Positions 21,060 through 33,532 are shown, counted from the first letter of the stretch. The stretch is 64,000 nt of DNA from Xestospongia muta (GCA_963693285.1 OY848926.1:5254501-5318500), one strand, 5' to 3'. The notes: a model not told the origin generated them from the sequence alone. Translations and numbers: made by a program.

Positions 21060-21625
21060 GAACACTTTTTATTTAATAAACTCTAAAAGCACTGTCCTCT
21101 TGAAGATATTGTGATAAAAGATAATGATCATATCAATAAGTCTACTATATAATACATTACTAACTTCAATGACACTGTACTATATATTGATATGATGTCA
21201 TAGTCTTTTTGGTACATAATACTATAAAATTACAGCATTAGAGATTAATCTATGAAATTGAATATAAGAATAGAGCTATGAAATCTATTTGAAATCCATC
21301 ATAAATCTTTGAAACTATGGGTTTAAAATTGATGGGTTTTGGAATTTTATGATTTTTAAATGTTTTTAGTTATAAGTCACATTTTGGTACACTATAAAAT
21401 TTATCTTTATTTGTGTAGTGAATAAGATTTAAAAATTTCCCGTATATTTACAAAAACAAACAGAAAACAACAAGTGCTATAGACTATTGTTAAATTCATA
21501 AAGATAGTAGAATACATAATACCAATAAATTGTGTTGTTAAACAATTATCTAATTACCTAATTATTTACAAATAAAATAGAATAAAGATAAAATAAAATT
21601 TGTGTATATTTTACAAAAAAACAAA
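21060..21625. repeat. Duplicated non-coding block
   Basis: Two sub-blocks recur elsewhere in the array in another arrangement: 21,070-21,350 matches 29,580-29,880, and 21,330-21,625 matches 28,565-28,880. The second sub-block lies directly 3' of the last kinase exon both here and at 28,882. No ORF. Confidence 0.6.
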
Positions 21626-21629
21626 TAAT

Positions 21630-24012
21630 TCACACATACATTCTCTGTAAATCTATATAAAGGTTATGTCCAGTATCTAGTGGACCTCCAAGTATTGGAC
21701 TCTCTGGACTACAAGTCTTGTCTTCATTAGACAATGGAATACTGAGGAGTTTAACATCAGCTTGAGATAGATCTGATACCAACTTGACAAATATAGGATG
21801 ACTAGAAGTCTCTGGATGCCTGTCATTGATGTACACACATTATCAAGTAGTAGTAGTACAATACAGACACTCTTACCAACATTGTATCATCATCTTATAG
21901 ATAGGTCTGGGACAACCAGGAGGAGGACGAAGACGATAACCAGAATCTATTAACCTCATATACTAAAATGATCTTACATCATTACTTATTATATACTTTA
22001 TATTTTACCTCTTAATTGCTATAACTCTCAAATGTTTGTGTCCTAGACTCCATATCTCATAGAGTACTGCACCAAAACTCCACACATCACTAGCAGTGGA
22101 GTATCGTTTGAAATGTAAGGCCTGTAGTTATACAGTTTACAATATAACTGATACATAACATTAGTAATGTACTGACTTCAGGAGCTGTCCATTTAATGGG
22201 AATTTTCTTAGCATCTGATATATAATAGTTTTTATCTTGTAAATCTCTGGACATACCAAAGTCTGCAATCTGTACACAAACAATAAATCCATTCTAGTTA
22301 TATTACAACTATATCATACCTTACAAATACCCTGTTCAGTCACTAGTATATTCCTAGCTGCCAGGTCTCAAACATTTCTTTGATAGGTACTCCATACCTG
22401 AGACAATCTGACGACAAAAACCGAGTAGAATTATTGGTAGAAGAGAAGGAATGGCCTCTCCTGGTCTACAGTGTTGATAATGATACTTCATCTAATATGT
22501 TATACAAGACATACTCTGGATAAAGTGAATTAAGATAATGTCTCAAATCTCCACCAGATATTAGTTCTAACACTATCATTATCTGTATTATTATAATGTA
22601 GTAAAAGTTAACTCTCTTTTATCAACTCACTGGTTCTCTGACAGTGACCACTCCATGTAACTTGATAATATTAGGATGATGAAACTGACCCATAATGGCT
22701 GCCTCTTGTAGGAACTTGACTTTCTCTTCCTCTGAAGCATCATCTTTCAAAGTTTTAATGGCAACATCCATAGACTGCCATTTTCCTTTAGCAACAGTAC
22801 CAAATTGTCCAGATCCTAATTCACCAGTAATTCTATAAAAAGTAAGTTCTCATTTGAAATAATACTGTTGTTACTAACTTACTCTTTGTTCATATAGACA
22901 TAGTTGACTATTATTATCATCAGGTATATAATATATGATATTATCATCAGGTATATGAACACCAAATATATCTCCCTCTTGGAACTCCAGTGGTGTCACA
23001 GGATAATACTCATAGACATTAGGAGCTATTGATATATTAGCAGTAACTAAACTAGATCCTCGTTTATTGTAACTATTAGGACCAGTTTCACGCCATATTT
23101 GGAGTTCAGGTAAGTCTCCTGTAGATCTGTTTTGATCTATAGCTCCATAGATCCATTTTGTAACACTACCATTACATGAGAACTTCATCTCTGGATATAT
23201 ATACTGTCTTCTTTCTCCTGTCTGTTTAACTTCATGTATCAGTAGAGCATTTTCCTTGATGACTGTAGCATTTATTAAACTACTAACACAAGCTTCATCT
23301 AATGACATAACAGATCACAATAGTTTAGTATATATGATATAACTCACTAGTTATAGGATAGACTAATACCAAATCCCTAGTAATTGGACTACCAGATAAA
23401 TCAGCAGTTGTTGAACCAAAGTTGATTTGATGACTATGAAAATTAATAACATTTTGTATGTAATAAACTCTAAAAATACTGTTCCATTTAGGAGGTTGTG
23501 ATATAGCTAATATATCTCCACTTTGTACTGGTATGGGTGGATCCAGAGGATATTCAAACACTCCATTAGTACTAACATTATTAGTTGAGTAGTATATAGT
23601 TCTCTCACTGCTTGTAACAAGATAATATTGATTACGTCGTACAGGATCATCTCCTTGACGTCTCCATACTTGAACACTAGGAAATAACTGATGATTAATA
23701 TTTGGTGTCCTAAGGTCACCTCCCACAATAACACTGGTAATAGTTGTTGATGAACAGTTAAACCGATATTCTGTGAGGAGTCTGATTTCATCACTTAAAT
23801 TATATCCCTTTTTACTGATGCCTACTATCTTTGCTCTATATTTAATCAAGTCAAAGTCCATGAACATCTCTGTACAGACAGTAGGCTCAGTATAGCCTAC
23901 ATATATTAAATGCTATAATTCTATTAACATTATTTCTGGACTTACTTGACTTGATTGTATACAACAGTAAAAGAAAGATCAGTGACCAGTGACTGTTACA
24001 GTGTTCCATCAT
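21630..24012 (-). pseudogene. Receptor unit U4: ectodomain fused to kinase, membrane part deleted, catalytic loop broken
   Basis: Signal-peptide exon (ATG 24012), module 1 (about 23,905-23,345) and most of module 2 (about 23,298-22,880) are open. Module 2 then breaks off inside its C-terminal part and runs directly into the intron before the kinase N-lobe exon (22,830-22,630), so the end of module 2, stalk, membrane helix and juxtamembrane exons are absent. Module 2 also holds a short internal repeat near 22,915-22,945 encoding YIPDDN twice. In the catalytic-loop exon (about 22,465-22,320) 8 nt are missing around 22,368 relative to U2 and U3, which removes the HRD motif and shifts frame. DFG and later exons persist. 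A recombination-derived pseudogene is the simplest reading. Confidence 0.75.
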
Positions 24013-24411
24013 ATCTTTGTCATTGAATTTCTACTGACATGACATGACTTAATTATCACTGGAATACTTTGAAGTGTCAAGAAATCATGATCATAATTAA
24101 AAAACTACAACTGACAGTTATGACAACATTATGGACATCTGTCTTACGAATGAATAATAATTGGTTTATTGTGAAGTTGTCAACAGTACATTCTCTGTAA
24201 ATCTATATGGTAACATTAACTGTAATTGTTCCATATAACTCACTTACTAACCTTATAGGGAGCTTACAAATAAATGATTGTAACAAAATCTACTCATATC
24301 TTACTATCATGGTGTCATTATAAAATTAGAGCATTGTAGAGAGATCTGTGAAATTGAGTACAAGAATGGACATGTATTGTGTAAAGAACTACCTATGATT
24401 TTTTGAAATGA

Positions 24412-24745
24412 TGGTGTGTCTTTTCATATCAATGTTCAGACACACTACTTCAAGTAACATTAACTTCAATTGTTAAATATAACTCACTTGGTAACCTTAT
24501 AGGGAGCTTACTTCAGTTCTCTACAAGTGTCATGACTGTCTCAATTTAATTTTTTCATGAGTTTAAAGGACACACACATACATCTATATGTAATGGTAAT
24601 ATCCTTGTTAATACAAAATGATATAAAATATACATAATATAGACTGAATATAGTAAATGACTAGAATATACTGTACTGTAGGTAATGACTTGAGTTATTA
24701 TTAGATATTAATTACAACACAATTAGTATCTATTTTAAATTATAA
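24412..24745 (-). repeat. Array repeat: 3' flank of kinase-less units, copy 4
   Basis: Near-identical to 4,130-4,440, 10,615-10,935 and 19,925-20,225, lying 3' of the U5 tail exon. The rest of 24,013-24,911 has no coding signal beyond this repeat. Confidence 0.55.
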
Positions 24746-24911
24746 TTAATAAAAGTTTCTACAACAAACATTTATTATAAGTCTAGAACATAAATACACA
24801 AATATTTATAATTACCAGTTTATTAGTATTAGATTATTTAACAATACATAATTATTATATAAACTATACAATATAGAGTGTATGTAGAAATGGCTATGGT
24901 GTTATACTATC

Positions 24912-27661
24912 TTAAATGTAGTCATAATCAAGTTTTCCATAAGCAGGGTTCTCATCAATAGTAGCAGCTGGAGGTAGAACACTCTTGTATGCTCCATTAA
25001 TCTCCATATATAATCCAGTACCACTGCTACCATTATTATCAGTAGGGTTGTTACTAGTAGGTACATATGAAGGGTTTGTTGAAGTGAGAGGATCAACCTT
25101 TGTGGTGATGACATCATCATATAGTGATAGTGTCTTCTTGTATCTAGTAAACAGTAGACACACACACACACCAGTATTATAATAATGAATGGAACTATAA
25201 TGATAATTGATAATATTACAACTAATGGTATTTTATTGAGAGGTGTCCTAATTCAAGTTGGAGATATTAACATATCATACCTTTGACAAATTAACATTAT
25301 AGTGATAATGATCAATGTAATTGTTAATAGAGCTATAACAAAACACATGACTCCAAAATTGACTGGAATTATTACTAGACTATCATCTCCATGATCAGAA
25401 GGTGAACTAGAGAATACCACAGTGACTGTAGAACTTAATGTAAAAATTGAGGAAGATGTATACAATGATACAAATGATAGAACACTTGACGTAGTGACTG
25501 TAGAACTTAATGTAGGATCTGATGTCAAGGTATAACTAGTACCTATGTAATAATAATAAATAACTGATAATAAATGATACTTACTTATCAAGAGTGTTAC
25601 TTGAGGAACGTTGTTACTTGTCTTTGATGTAAGGTCTGAAGTAACCAACATTGTTGAATGAGTAGGTGAATTTACATTGAAATCTATATATAAAGTCAGT
25701 AGTCCACTCTCTCTTTCTTTCCAGTTGTGTCATGAGATAATACTCATAGATGTTAGGAGCTATTAATATATTAGTAGTAACTAAACTAGGTCCTTGTTTA
25801 CTATAACTATTAACAATATACTAATTTTTTATTCTAATTTAATTATATAGTAATTATATTGGACAATATAAACACACACCTGTTGTAGCCATACTATTGG
25901 TCTCTATAGTAGAAGAGATGGTTTTTGAAACTATCTCTGTACTAATACCTATATTTATAAGAAGTGAAATTAGTATTACACATTATATTAACATACTTAT
26001 TATCACTGTGACTAGAGGAAAATTATTTGCCTCATCTGTTGTAAGTATTTCATTTATTGTTGAAGGAGCAGGTGAATTTACTTCATTATTAATACATACA
26101 TTAAGTGGTCCACTCTCTCTTTGTTCATATAGACATAGTTGACTATTATTATCATCAGGTATATGAACACCAAATATATCTCCCTCTTGGAACTCCAGTG
26201 GTGTCACAGGATAATACTCATAGACATTAGGAGCTATTGATATATTAGCAGTAACTAAACTAGATCCTTGTTTATTGTAACTAACAGGACCAGTTTGATG
26301 CCATATTTGAAGTTCTGGTAAATCTCCTGTAGATCTGTTTTGAACTACAGCTCCATAGATCCATTTTGTAACACTACCATTACATGAGAACTTCATCTCT
26401 GGATATATATACTGTCTTCTTTGTCCTGTCTAACATCATGTATCAGTAGAGCATTTTCCTTGATGACTGTAGTATTTATTGAACTACTAACACAAGCTCC
26501 ATCTAATGACATAACAGATCACAATAGTTTAGTATATATGATATAACTCACTAGTTATAGGATAGACTAATACCAAATCACTAGTAATTGGACTACCAGA
26601 TAATTCATCATGTATTGAACCAGATAAGACTTTATAACTATCAAAACTAACAATATTTTGTATGTAATAAACTCTAAAAATACTGTTCACTTGAGGAGGT
26701 TGTGATATAGCTAATATATCTCCACTTTGTACTGGTATGGGTGGATCCAGAGGATATTCAAACACTCCATTAGAACTGACATTATTAGTTGAGTAGTATA
26801 TAGTTCTCTCACTGTCTAGAACAAGAACATATTGATTAGGTCGATTATGTCCTACAGGTCTCCAGATTTGAACACTAGGAAATAACTGACGATTATTTTC
26901 TGGTATCCTAATGTCACCTCCCACAATAACACTGGTAATAGTTGTTGATGAACAGTTAAACTGATATTTTGTGAGGAGTCTGATTTCATTACTTAAATTA
27001 TATCCCTTTTTACTGATGCCTACTGTCTTTGCTCTATATTTAATCAAGTCAAAGTCCATGAACCTCTCTGTACAGACAGTAGGCTCAGTATAGCCTACAT
27101 ATATTAAATGTTATAATTCTATTAACATTATTTCTGGACTTACTTGACTTGATTGTATACAACAGTAAAAGAAAGATTAGTGACCAGTGACTGTTCATAG
27201 GAGGCTGAAGGGGGGGGCTGGAGGGGCTAGAGCCCCCCCCAATATTTAGAAAGAGGGGGCTCAGCCCCCCCAAAGTTTTATTGCTTGCTACTTACCCCAC
27301 AAAAAGAATCTAAGTTAATCTTATTGGTGTTGATGAAACTGTCAAAAGTTTTGACATATTTGGAGGCCACAATGACGGAAGAACGGCTTAACAATTGTCT
27401 GGTCCTTCATGTACACAAATGCATAACTAATGAGTGTGATCTTGTTGAAATAGCTAAGGAATTTGTTATGGTTAATGATGAGTGAAGGAAATACTTTGGT
27501 ACCTTTTAAATTAATGTTGGTAATACTGATTGTGATTATATCAAACATAGTTTCTGCATTATGGGTACATTCGTGTCTGCAGATTCATCACATAGTTATG
27601 GTGTGAGCCCCCCCAAAATATAAGTGCCTCATCCGCCTATGCTGTTACAGTGTTCCATCAT
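24912..27661 (-). pseudogene. Receptor unit U5: kinase-less receptor, first exon split by a transposon and module 2 frameshifted
   Basis: Same plan as U6: module 1 about 27,115-26,552, module 2 about 26,505-25,998, stalk, membrane exon about 25,540-25,280 with a Val/Ile helix, and tail exon ending at 24,912 with YMEIN, NPAYG and DYDYI. Two lesions: a 446-bp element (27,196-27,641) splits the signal-peptide exon, and module 2 lacks 4 nt at about 26,425 relative to the other units, shifting frame. The element's terminus supplies a new ATG at 27,198 in frame with the remaining signal peptide. With the frameshift taken at face value the product would end inside module 2. Confidence 0.65.
27196..27641. 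mobile_element. Non-autonomous DNA transposon in a signal-peptide exon
   Basis: 446 bp bounded by a 5-bp direct repeat CTGTT (27,191-27,195 and 27,642-27,646). Termini are CATAGGAGGCTGA on the left and an inverted copy with two mismatches on the right. Internally there are long G and C runs and no convincing ORF. The uninterrupted target is visible in the other units, which makes the limits firm. Confidence 0.8.
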
Positions 27662-27719
27662 ATCTTTGTCATTGAATTTCTGCTGACATGAGGCAGTAGA
27701 AAACCTTGAAGTGTCTAAT

Positions 27720-28560
27720 AGGTTATTAACTTGATTTAAAAAATTACAACTGACAGTGACCAGTGACTGTTACAGTGTTCCATTATATTTTTGTTCATTG
27801 AATTTTAATAATATAATGTTATAATCATTTGATACTTTGAAGTGTTGAAAGATTATGAAGATAATTAAAAAACTACAACTGACAGTTATGACAACATTAT
27901 GGACATCTGTCTTAAGAATGAATAATAATTGTTTATTGTGAAGTTATCAACAATGATACATTCTCTGTAAATCTATAAAGTAGCATTAACTTCAATGTAA
28001 TGTACAAATTAGTTATTAAAAAATAACATAATTATTAATTTTTACAATGTAGACATACACACACCAGTATTATAATAATGAGAGAAATAATTACTACTAT
28101 AATGATAAGTGGTATTATTACAGCCAGTAGTATTTATTGGGAGATGTCTTAACTGGTATAGAAGGAAATGAAACATATTGGTTGATATAGGAAGTGAGGA
28201 AAATGCTTCTAATGACTGTGACTAGGAAAAATATTTGCCTAGAACAAGATTATATTAATCATATCAAATAGATCCATGAGATCTCCATATCTGAACACTA
28301 GGAAATAACTGATGATTATTATTTGGTATCCTAAGGTCACCTCCCACAATAACACTGGTAATAGTTGTTGATGAACAGTTAAACTGATATTCTGTGAGGA
28401 GTCTGGTATTATTACTTAAATTATACCCCTTTTTACTGATGCCTACTGTTTTTGCTCTATATTTAATCAAGTTAAAGACAGCAGGGTTAGAATAACCTAA
28501 ATATATCACTGTAAAAATTGATTTGTTGATTTAACTAAGATATTGTTATACAGGTTGCAT
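27720..28560 (-). pseudogene. Relic block: signal-peptide pieces, MITE half, module-1 start
   Basis: 27,725-27,785 is a truncated signal-peptide exon. 28,000-28,055 is the right half of the MITE seen complete at 4,587-4,795. 28,264-28,490 is the truncated module-1 start also present at 5,000-5,225. 28,507-28,550 begins with the MITE terminus. No gene. Confidence 0.55.
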
Positions 28561-28881
28561 GTAGCAACCTATGGGTTTAAAATTGATGAGTTTTGGAATT
28601 CTATGATTTTTAAATGTGTTTTATAAGTCACATTTTGGTACACTATAAAATTTATCTTTATTTGTGTAGTGAATAAGATTTAAAAATTTCCTGTATATTT
28701 ACAAAAATAAACAAAAAACAACAAGTGCTATAGACTATTGTTAAATTTATAAAGATAGTAGAATACACAATACTAATAAATTGTGTTGTTAAACAATTAT
28801 CTAATTACCTAATTATTTACAAATAAAAATGAATAAAGATAAAATAAAATTTGCGTATATTTTACAAAAAAAACAAATAAT
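28560..28881. repeat. Duplicated 3' flank of a kinase unit
   Basis: Matches 21,330-21,625 closely. It lies 3' of the kinase C-terminal exon at 28,882, as its twin does at 21,630. Non-coding. Confidence 0.55.
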
Positions 28882-29525
28882 TCACACATACATTCTCTGT
28901 AAATCTATATAAAGGTTATGTCCAGTATCTAGTGGACCTCCAAGTACTGGACTCTCTGGACTACAGGTCTTGTCTTCATTAGATAATGAACTACTGAGGA
29001 GTTTAATATCAGCTTGAGATAGATCTAATACCAACTTGACAAATGTAGGACGACTAGAAGTCTCTGGATGCCTGTCATTGATGTACACACATTATTAAGT
29101 AGTAGTAGTACAATACAGATACTCTTACCAACATTGTATCATCATCTTATAGATAGGTCTGGGACAACCAGGAGGAGGAGGAATACGATAACCAGAATCT
29201 ATTAACCTCATATACTAAAATCATTTCACATCATTACTCATTATATACTTCATATTTTACCTCTTGATTGCTACAATTTTCAAATGGTTGGTGTCCTAGA
29301 CTCCATATCTAACTGCACCAAAACTCCACACATCACTAGCAGTGGAGTATCATTTGAAAAGTCAAAGTCCATGAACGTCTCTGTACAGACAGCAGGCTCA
29401 GTATAGCCTATATATATTAAATGTTATAATTCTATTAACATTATTTCTGGACTTACTTGACTTGATTGTATACAACAGTAAAAGAAAGATCAGTGACCAT
29501 TGACTCTTACAGTGTTTCATCATAT
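28882..29525 (-). pseudogene. Deletion fusion: signal peptide and module-1 start joined to kinase C-lobe
   Basis: The signal-peptide exon (about 29,525-29,458) and the first 12 or so codons of module 1 (about 29,410-29,362) run at 29,360 straight into the kinase exon encoding [10 protein letters not shown], followed by the last two kinase exons (28,882-29,230). Further small losses occur around 29,310. This looks like an unequal-recombination or deletion product of a U4-like unit. Confidence 0.65.
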
Positions 29526-29579
29526 CTTTGTCATCGAATTTCTGCTGACATGAGGTCAGTGGAAAACCTTGAAGTGTCT

Positions 29580-30000
29580 AAACTCTAAAAGCACTGTCCT
29601 CTTGAGGAGATTGTGATAAAAGATAATGATCATATCAATAAGTCTACTATATAATACATTAGTAACTTCAATGACACTGTACTATATATTGATATGATGT
29701 CATAGTCTTTTTGGTACATAATATTATAAAATTACAGCATTAGAGATTAATCTATGAAATTGAATATAAGAATAGAGCTCTGAAATCTATTTGAAATCCA
29801 TCATAAATCTTTGAAACTATGGGTTTAAAAATTGATGGGTTTTGGGACTCTGTGATTTTTAAATGTTTTTCAGTTATAAGTCACTGAAATCTGAAACTTG
29901 ATCATTACAAATCATGAAAGTCACATGTAATTTTATTAATAACATTAATTTTGTTATGAATCTAAACGACACACACATACACAACTATATGTAATTATAA
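29580..30000. repeat. Duplicated non-coding block between pseudogene and U6
   Basis: 29,580-29,880 repeats 21,070-21,350. 29,940-30,000 resembles the end of the kinase-less 3' flank repeat. No ORF. Confidence 0.5.
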
Positions 30001-30079
30001 TATCCTAAACAATACATAATTATTATATAAACTATACAATATAGAGTGTATGTAGAAATGGCTATGGTGTTATACTATC

Positions 30080-32462
30080 TTAAATGTAGTCATAATCAAG
30101 TTTTCCATAAGCAGGGTTCTCATCAATATTAACAGCTGGTGGTAGAACACTCTTGTATGCTCCATTAATCTCCATATATAATCCAGTACCACTGCTATCA
30201 TTATTATCAGTAGGGTTGTTACTAGTAGGTACATATGAAGGGTTTGTTGAAGTGAGAGGATCAACCTTTGTGGTAATGACATCATCATCATATAGTGATA
30301 GTGTCTTCTTGTATCTAGTAAACAGAAGACATACACACACCAGTATTATAATAATTAGGGAAATAATTACTACTATAATGATAACTGGTAATATTACAAC
30401 CAATGGTATTTTATTGAGAGGTGTCCTAACTCAAGTTGGAGATATTAACATATTATACCTTTGACAAATTAACAATATAGTGATAATGATCAATGTAATT
30501 GTTAATAGAACTATAACAACACACATGACTCCAAAAATGATTGGAATTATTACTGGACTGTCATCTCCATGAATAGAAGGTGAACTAGAGAATACCACAG
30601 TGACTGTAGAACTTAATATAGGAAGTGAGGAAGATGTAGATAAAGATATAAATGATAGAACACTTGACGTAGTGACTGTAGAACTTAATGTAGGATCTGA
30701 TGTCAAGGTATAACTAGTACCTATGTTGTTATAATAAATAACTGATAATAAATGATATTTACTTATCAAGAGTGTTACTTGAGGAACATTGTTATATGTC
30801 TTTGTTATAAGGTCTAGAGTAAATAATATTGTTAAAGGAGTAGAAGAATCTACATTGGAATCTATATATAAAGTTAGTAGTCCAGTCTCTCTTTGTTCTT
30901 ATAAACATAATTGACTAGATTAATTTAGTAAGATATGAACACCATATAAATTTCCTCTTGGAACTCCAGTGGTATCACAGGATAATATCAGAGACATTAA
31001 TAACTATTGATATATTAGTAGTAACTAAACTAGATCCTTGTTTATTGTAATTATTAACAATATACTAATCTGTTTATTCTAATTTAATTATACAAAGTGA
31101 CAATAGTAATTATATATAAACACACACCTGTTGAAGCCATACTACAGGTCTCTATAGTAGAAGAGATGGTTGTTGATACTATCTCTGTATTAATACCTAT
31201 ATTTATAAGAAGTGAAAATAGTATTACACATTATATTAACATACTTATTATCACTGTGACTAGAGGAAAATTATTTGCCTCATCTGTTATAAGTATTCCA
31301 TTTATTGTTGAAGGAGCAGGTGAATTTACTTCATTATTAATACGTACATTAAGTGGTCCACTCTCTCTTTGTTCATATAGACATAGTTGACTATTATTAT
31401 TATCAGGTATATGAACACCAAATATATCTCCCTCTTGGAACTCCAGTGGTGTCACAGGATAATACTCATAGACATTAGGAGCTATTGATATATTAGTAGC
31501 AACTAAACTAGATCCTTGTTTATTGTAACTATTACAACCAGTTTCACGCCATATTTGGAGTTCAGGTAAGTCTCCTGTAGATCTGTTTTGATCTATAGCT
31601 CCATAGATCCATTTTGTAACACTACCATTACATGAGAACTTCATCTCTGGATATATATACTGTCTTCTTTCTCCTGTCTGTCTAACTTCATGTATCAGTA
31701 GAGCATTCTCCTTGATGAGTGTAGCATTTATTGAACTACTAACACAAGCTCCATCTAATGACATAACAGATCACAATAGTTTAGTATATATGATATAACT
31801 CACCAGTTATAGGATAGACTACTACCAAATCACTATTAATTGGACTACCAGATAATTCATCATATATTGAACCAAATGAGACTTTATAACTATCAAAACT
31901 AACAATATTTTGTATATAATAAACTCTAAAAATACTGTTCACTTGAGGAGGTTGTGATATAGCTAATATATCTCCACTTTGTACTGGTATGGGTGGATCC
32001 AGAGGATATTCAATCACTCCATTAGTACTGACATTATTAGTTGAGTAGTATATAGTTCTCTTACTGCCTTCAACACGATAATATTGATTAGATCGATCAG
32101 GTGCTATAGGTCTCCATATTTGAACACTAGGAAATAACTGATGATTATTATTTTGTGTTCTAAGGTCACCTCCCACAATAACACTGGTAATAGTTGTTGA
32201 TGAACAGTTAAACTGATATTCTGTAAGGAGTCTGATTTCATTACTTAAATTATATCCCTTTTTACTGATGCCTACTGTCTTTGCTCTATATTTAATCAAG
32301 TCAAAGTCCATGAACCTCTCTGTACAGACAGTAGGCTCAGTATAGCCTACATATATTAAATGTTATAATTCTATTAACATTATTTCTGGACTTACTTGAC
32401 TTGATTGTATACAACAGTAAAAAGAAGATCAGTGACCAGTGACTGTTACAGTGTTCCATCAT
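30080..32462 (-). CDS. Receptor unit U6: complete kinase-less receptor with Tyr-motif tail
   Basis: Seven exons whose phases all agree: 32462-32396 (signal peptide), 32346-31804 (module 1, 543 nt), 31754-31245 (module 2, 510 nt), 31151-31128 (24 nt), 30849-30763 (stalk), 30720-30459 (stalk and membrane helix), 30314-30080 (tail). The sum is 1,728 nt, 575 residues plus stop. The helix is followed by CQR, and the donor there (AG/GTATAA) joins the tail starting YKKTLSLYDD. The 77-residue tail has three plausible phosphotyrosine sites, YMEI, NPAYG and YDYI, and no kinase. By family logic such tails recruit SH2 or PTB proteins once phosphorylated, perhaps by the RTK paralogues U2 and U3, whose ectodomain is the same; that is inference. 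The second hydrophobic stretch at about 30,320-30,403 is intron read-through. Confidence 0.8.
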
Positions 32463-32589
32463 ATCTTTGTCATTGAATTTCTACTGACATGACATAACTT
32501 AATTATCACTGGAATACTTTGAAGTGTCAAGAGATCATGATCATAACTAAAAACTACAGCTGACAGTTATGACAATATTATGGACATCT

Positions 32590-33532
32590 GTCTTAATTTT
32601 TAATCCCTCCATTTTGTCTATAATACCTAAGGTATATAATTCTCTTATTTTAATCAGACATGTTGTTACATTCAGTAGCAACATACGAGATTGTTGTACC
32701 TAACCTTGGACAGAGAGTTACATAGTCTACTGATCACCAATATGGTAGTCTCACTTAACCCAAGACACAATAAAGCTCAAAAGGCTATAGCATTAAACCA
32801 CCAATTTTGGTCTCTGTAGATTTGGACTATAAGTCCAGACTGATAACTGAACTTGCTCCCAAACTTGCTGTCAAAGCCCAGGATATCCTACTGTTAGTAA
32901 AACTAATGATTGACCCTCCAAATAATTTTTATCTTGCTGACTATATCTAACTAGTCACTTTCTCTGCTTGATCCTCTACTTTCAACATCAAGATCAAATG
33001 AATGAATCTACTTACTCCTCATTAAATACCACTAGACACTTCTACTTCAATAGAGTTATCAGAATTTGAAACTCCCTCCCTCAAATGGACATACAACACT
33101 TTTCTTGACTCACATCCTTAAGATCTACTGACAATATTTATCAAAATATTTTCCATGGATAATCCATGTACATGGTACATAGCTTGTTCCTGTACTATAC
33201 TATGTCCGAGTTGAGAAGAGCCACCCAGACATGTAAATAACTTTGCCGTTTTACATGCTATCTACATGGAACTTGCACCAATCAATTCAGCTTGCAAACC
33301 CGCATTATATATATATCATATTTGGCTCTCTAGTGCTACGAGAAAGTAGCAAACTAAACAACTCGATACATTTGCAGCACTTCCCTCCTCAATCATTCTA
33401 TTATATAGACACTAATTATTCCTGTTATAACTGTTACTGAGCTCTAGTTTGTATCACTTATCACCTTTATTAATCACCATACTCTCATCATGACACTGTA
33501 AAATTAATAATAATAATAATAATAATAATAAT
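32590..33532 (+). mobile_element. LINE relic: reverse-transcriptase C-terminal part and (TAA)n tail
   Basis: Successive plus-strand fragments fit one non-LTR element: IWW-like thumb region (about 32,700-32,760), SRLITELAPKLAVKAQDI (about 32,830-32,890), HFYFNRVIRI (about 33,030) with a stop where 3,473-3,812 has Trp, then a 3' segment ending in nine TAA units at 33,505-33,532. Compared with the copy at 3,660, about 170 bp (33,198-33,371) is inserted. Inactive. The rest, up to 33,739, includes a scrap of the last kinase exon (33,560-33,655). Confidence 0.65.

Noticed and set aside
27285..27548. Overlapping small ORFs on both strands inside the 27,196 element
   Set aside because: No similarity to transposase seen, short length, and no conserved pattern; treated as chance frames in a non-autonomous element.
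30320..30403. Second hydrophobic helix directly before the U6 tail, suggesting a two-pass protein
   Set aside because: The hydrophobic codons lie upstream of a good acceptor (ACTAG/ATACAAG) and follow a good donor in the membrane exon; the spliced frame closes exactly, so this is AT-rich intron read-through.
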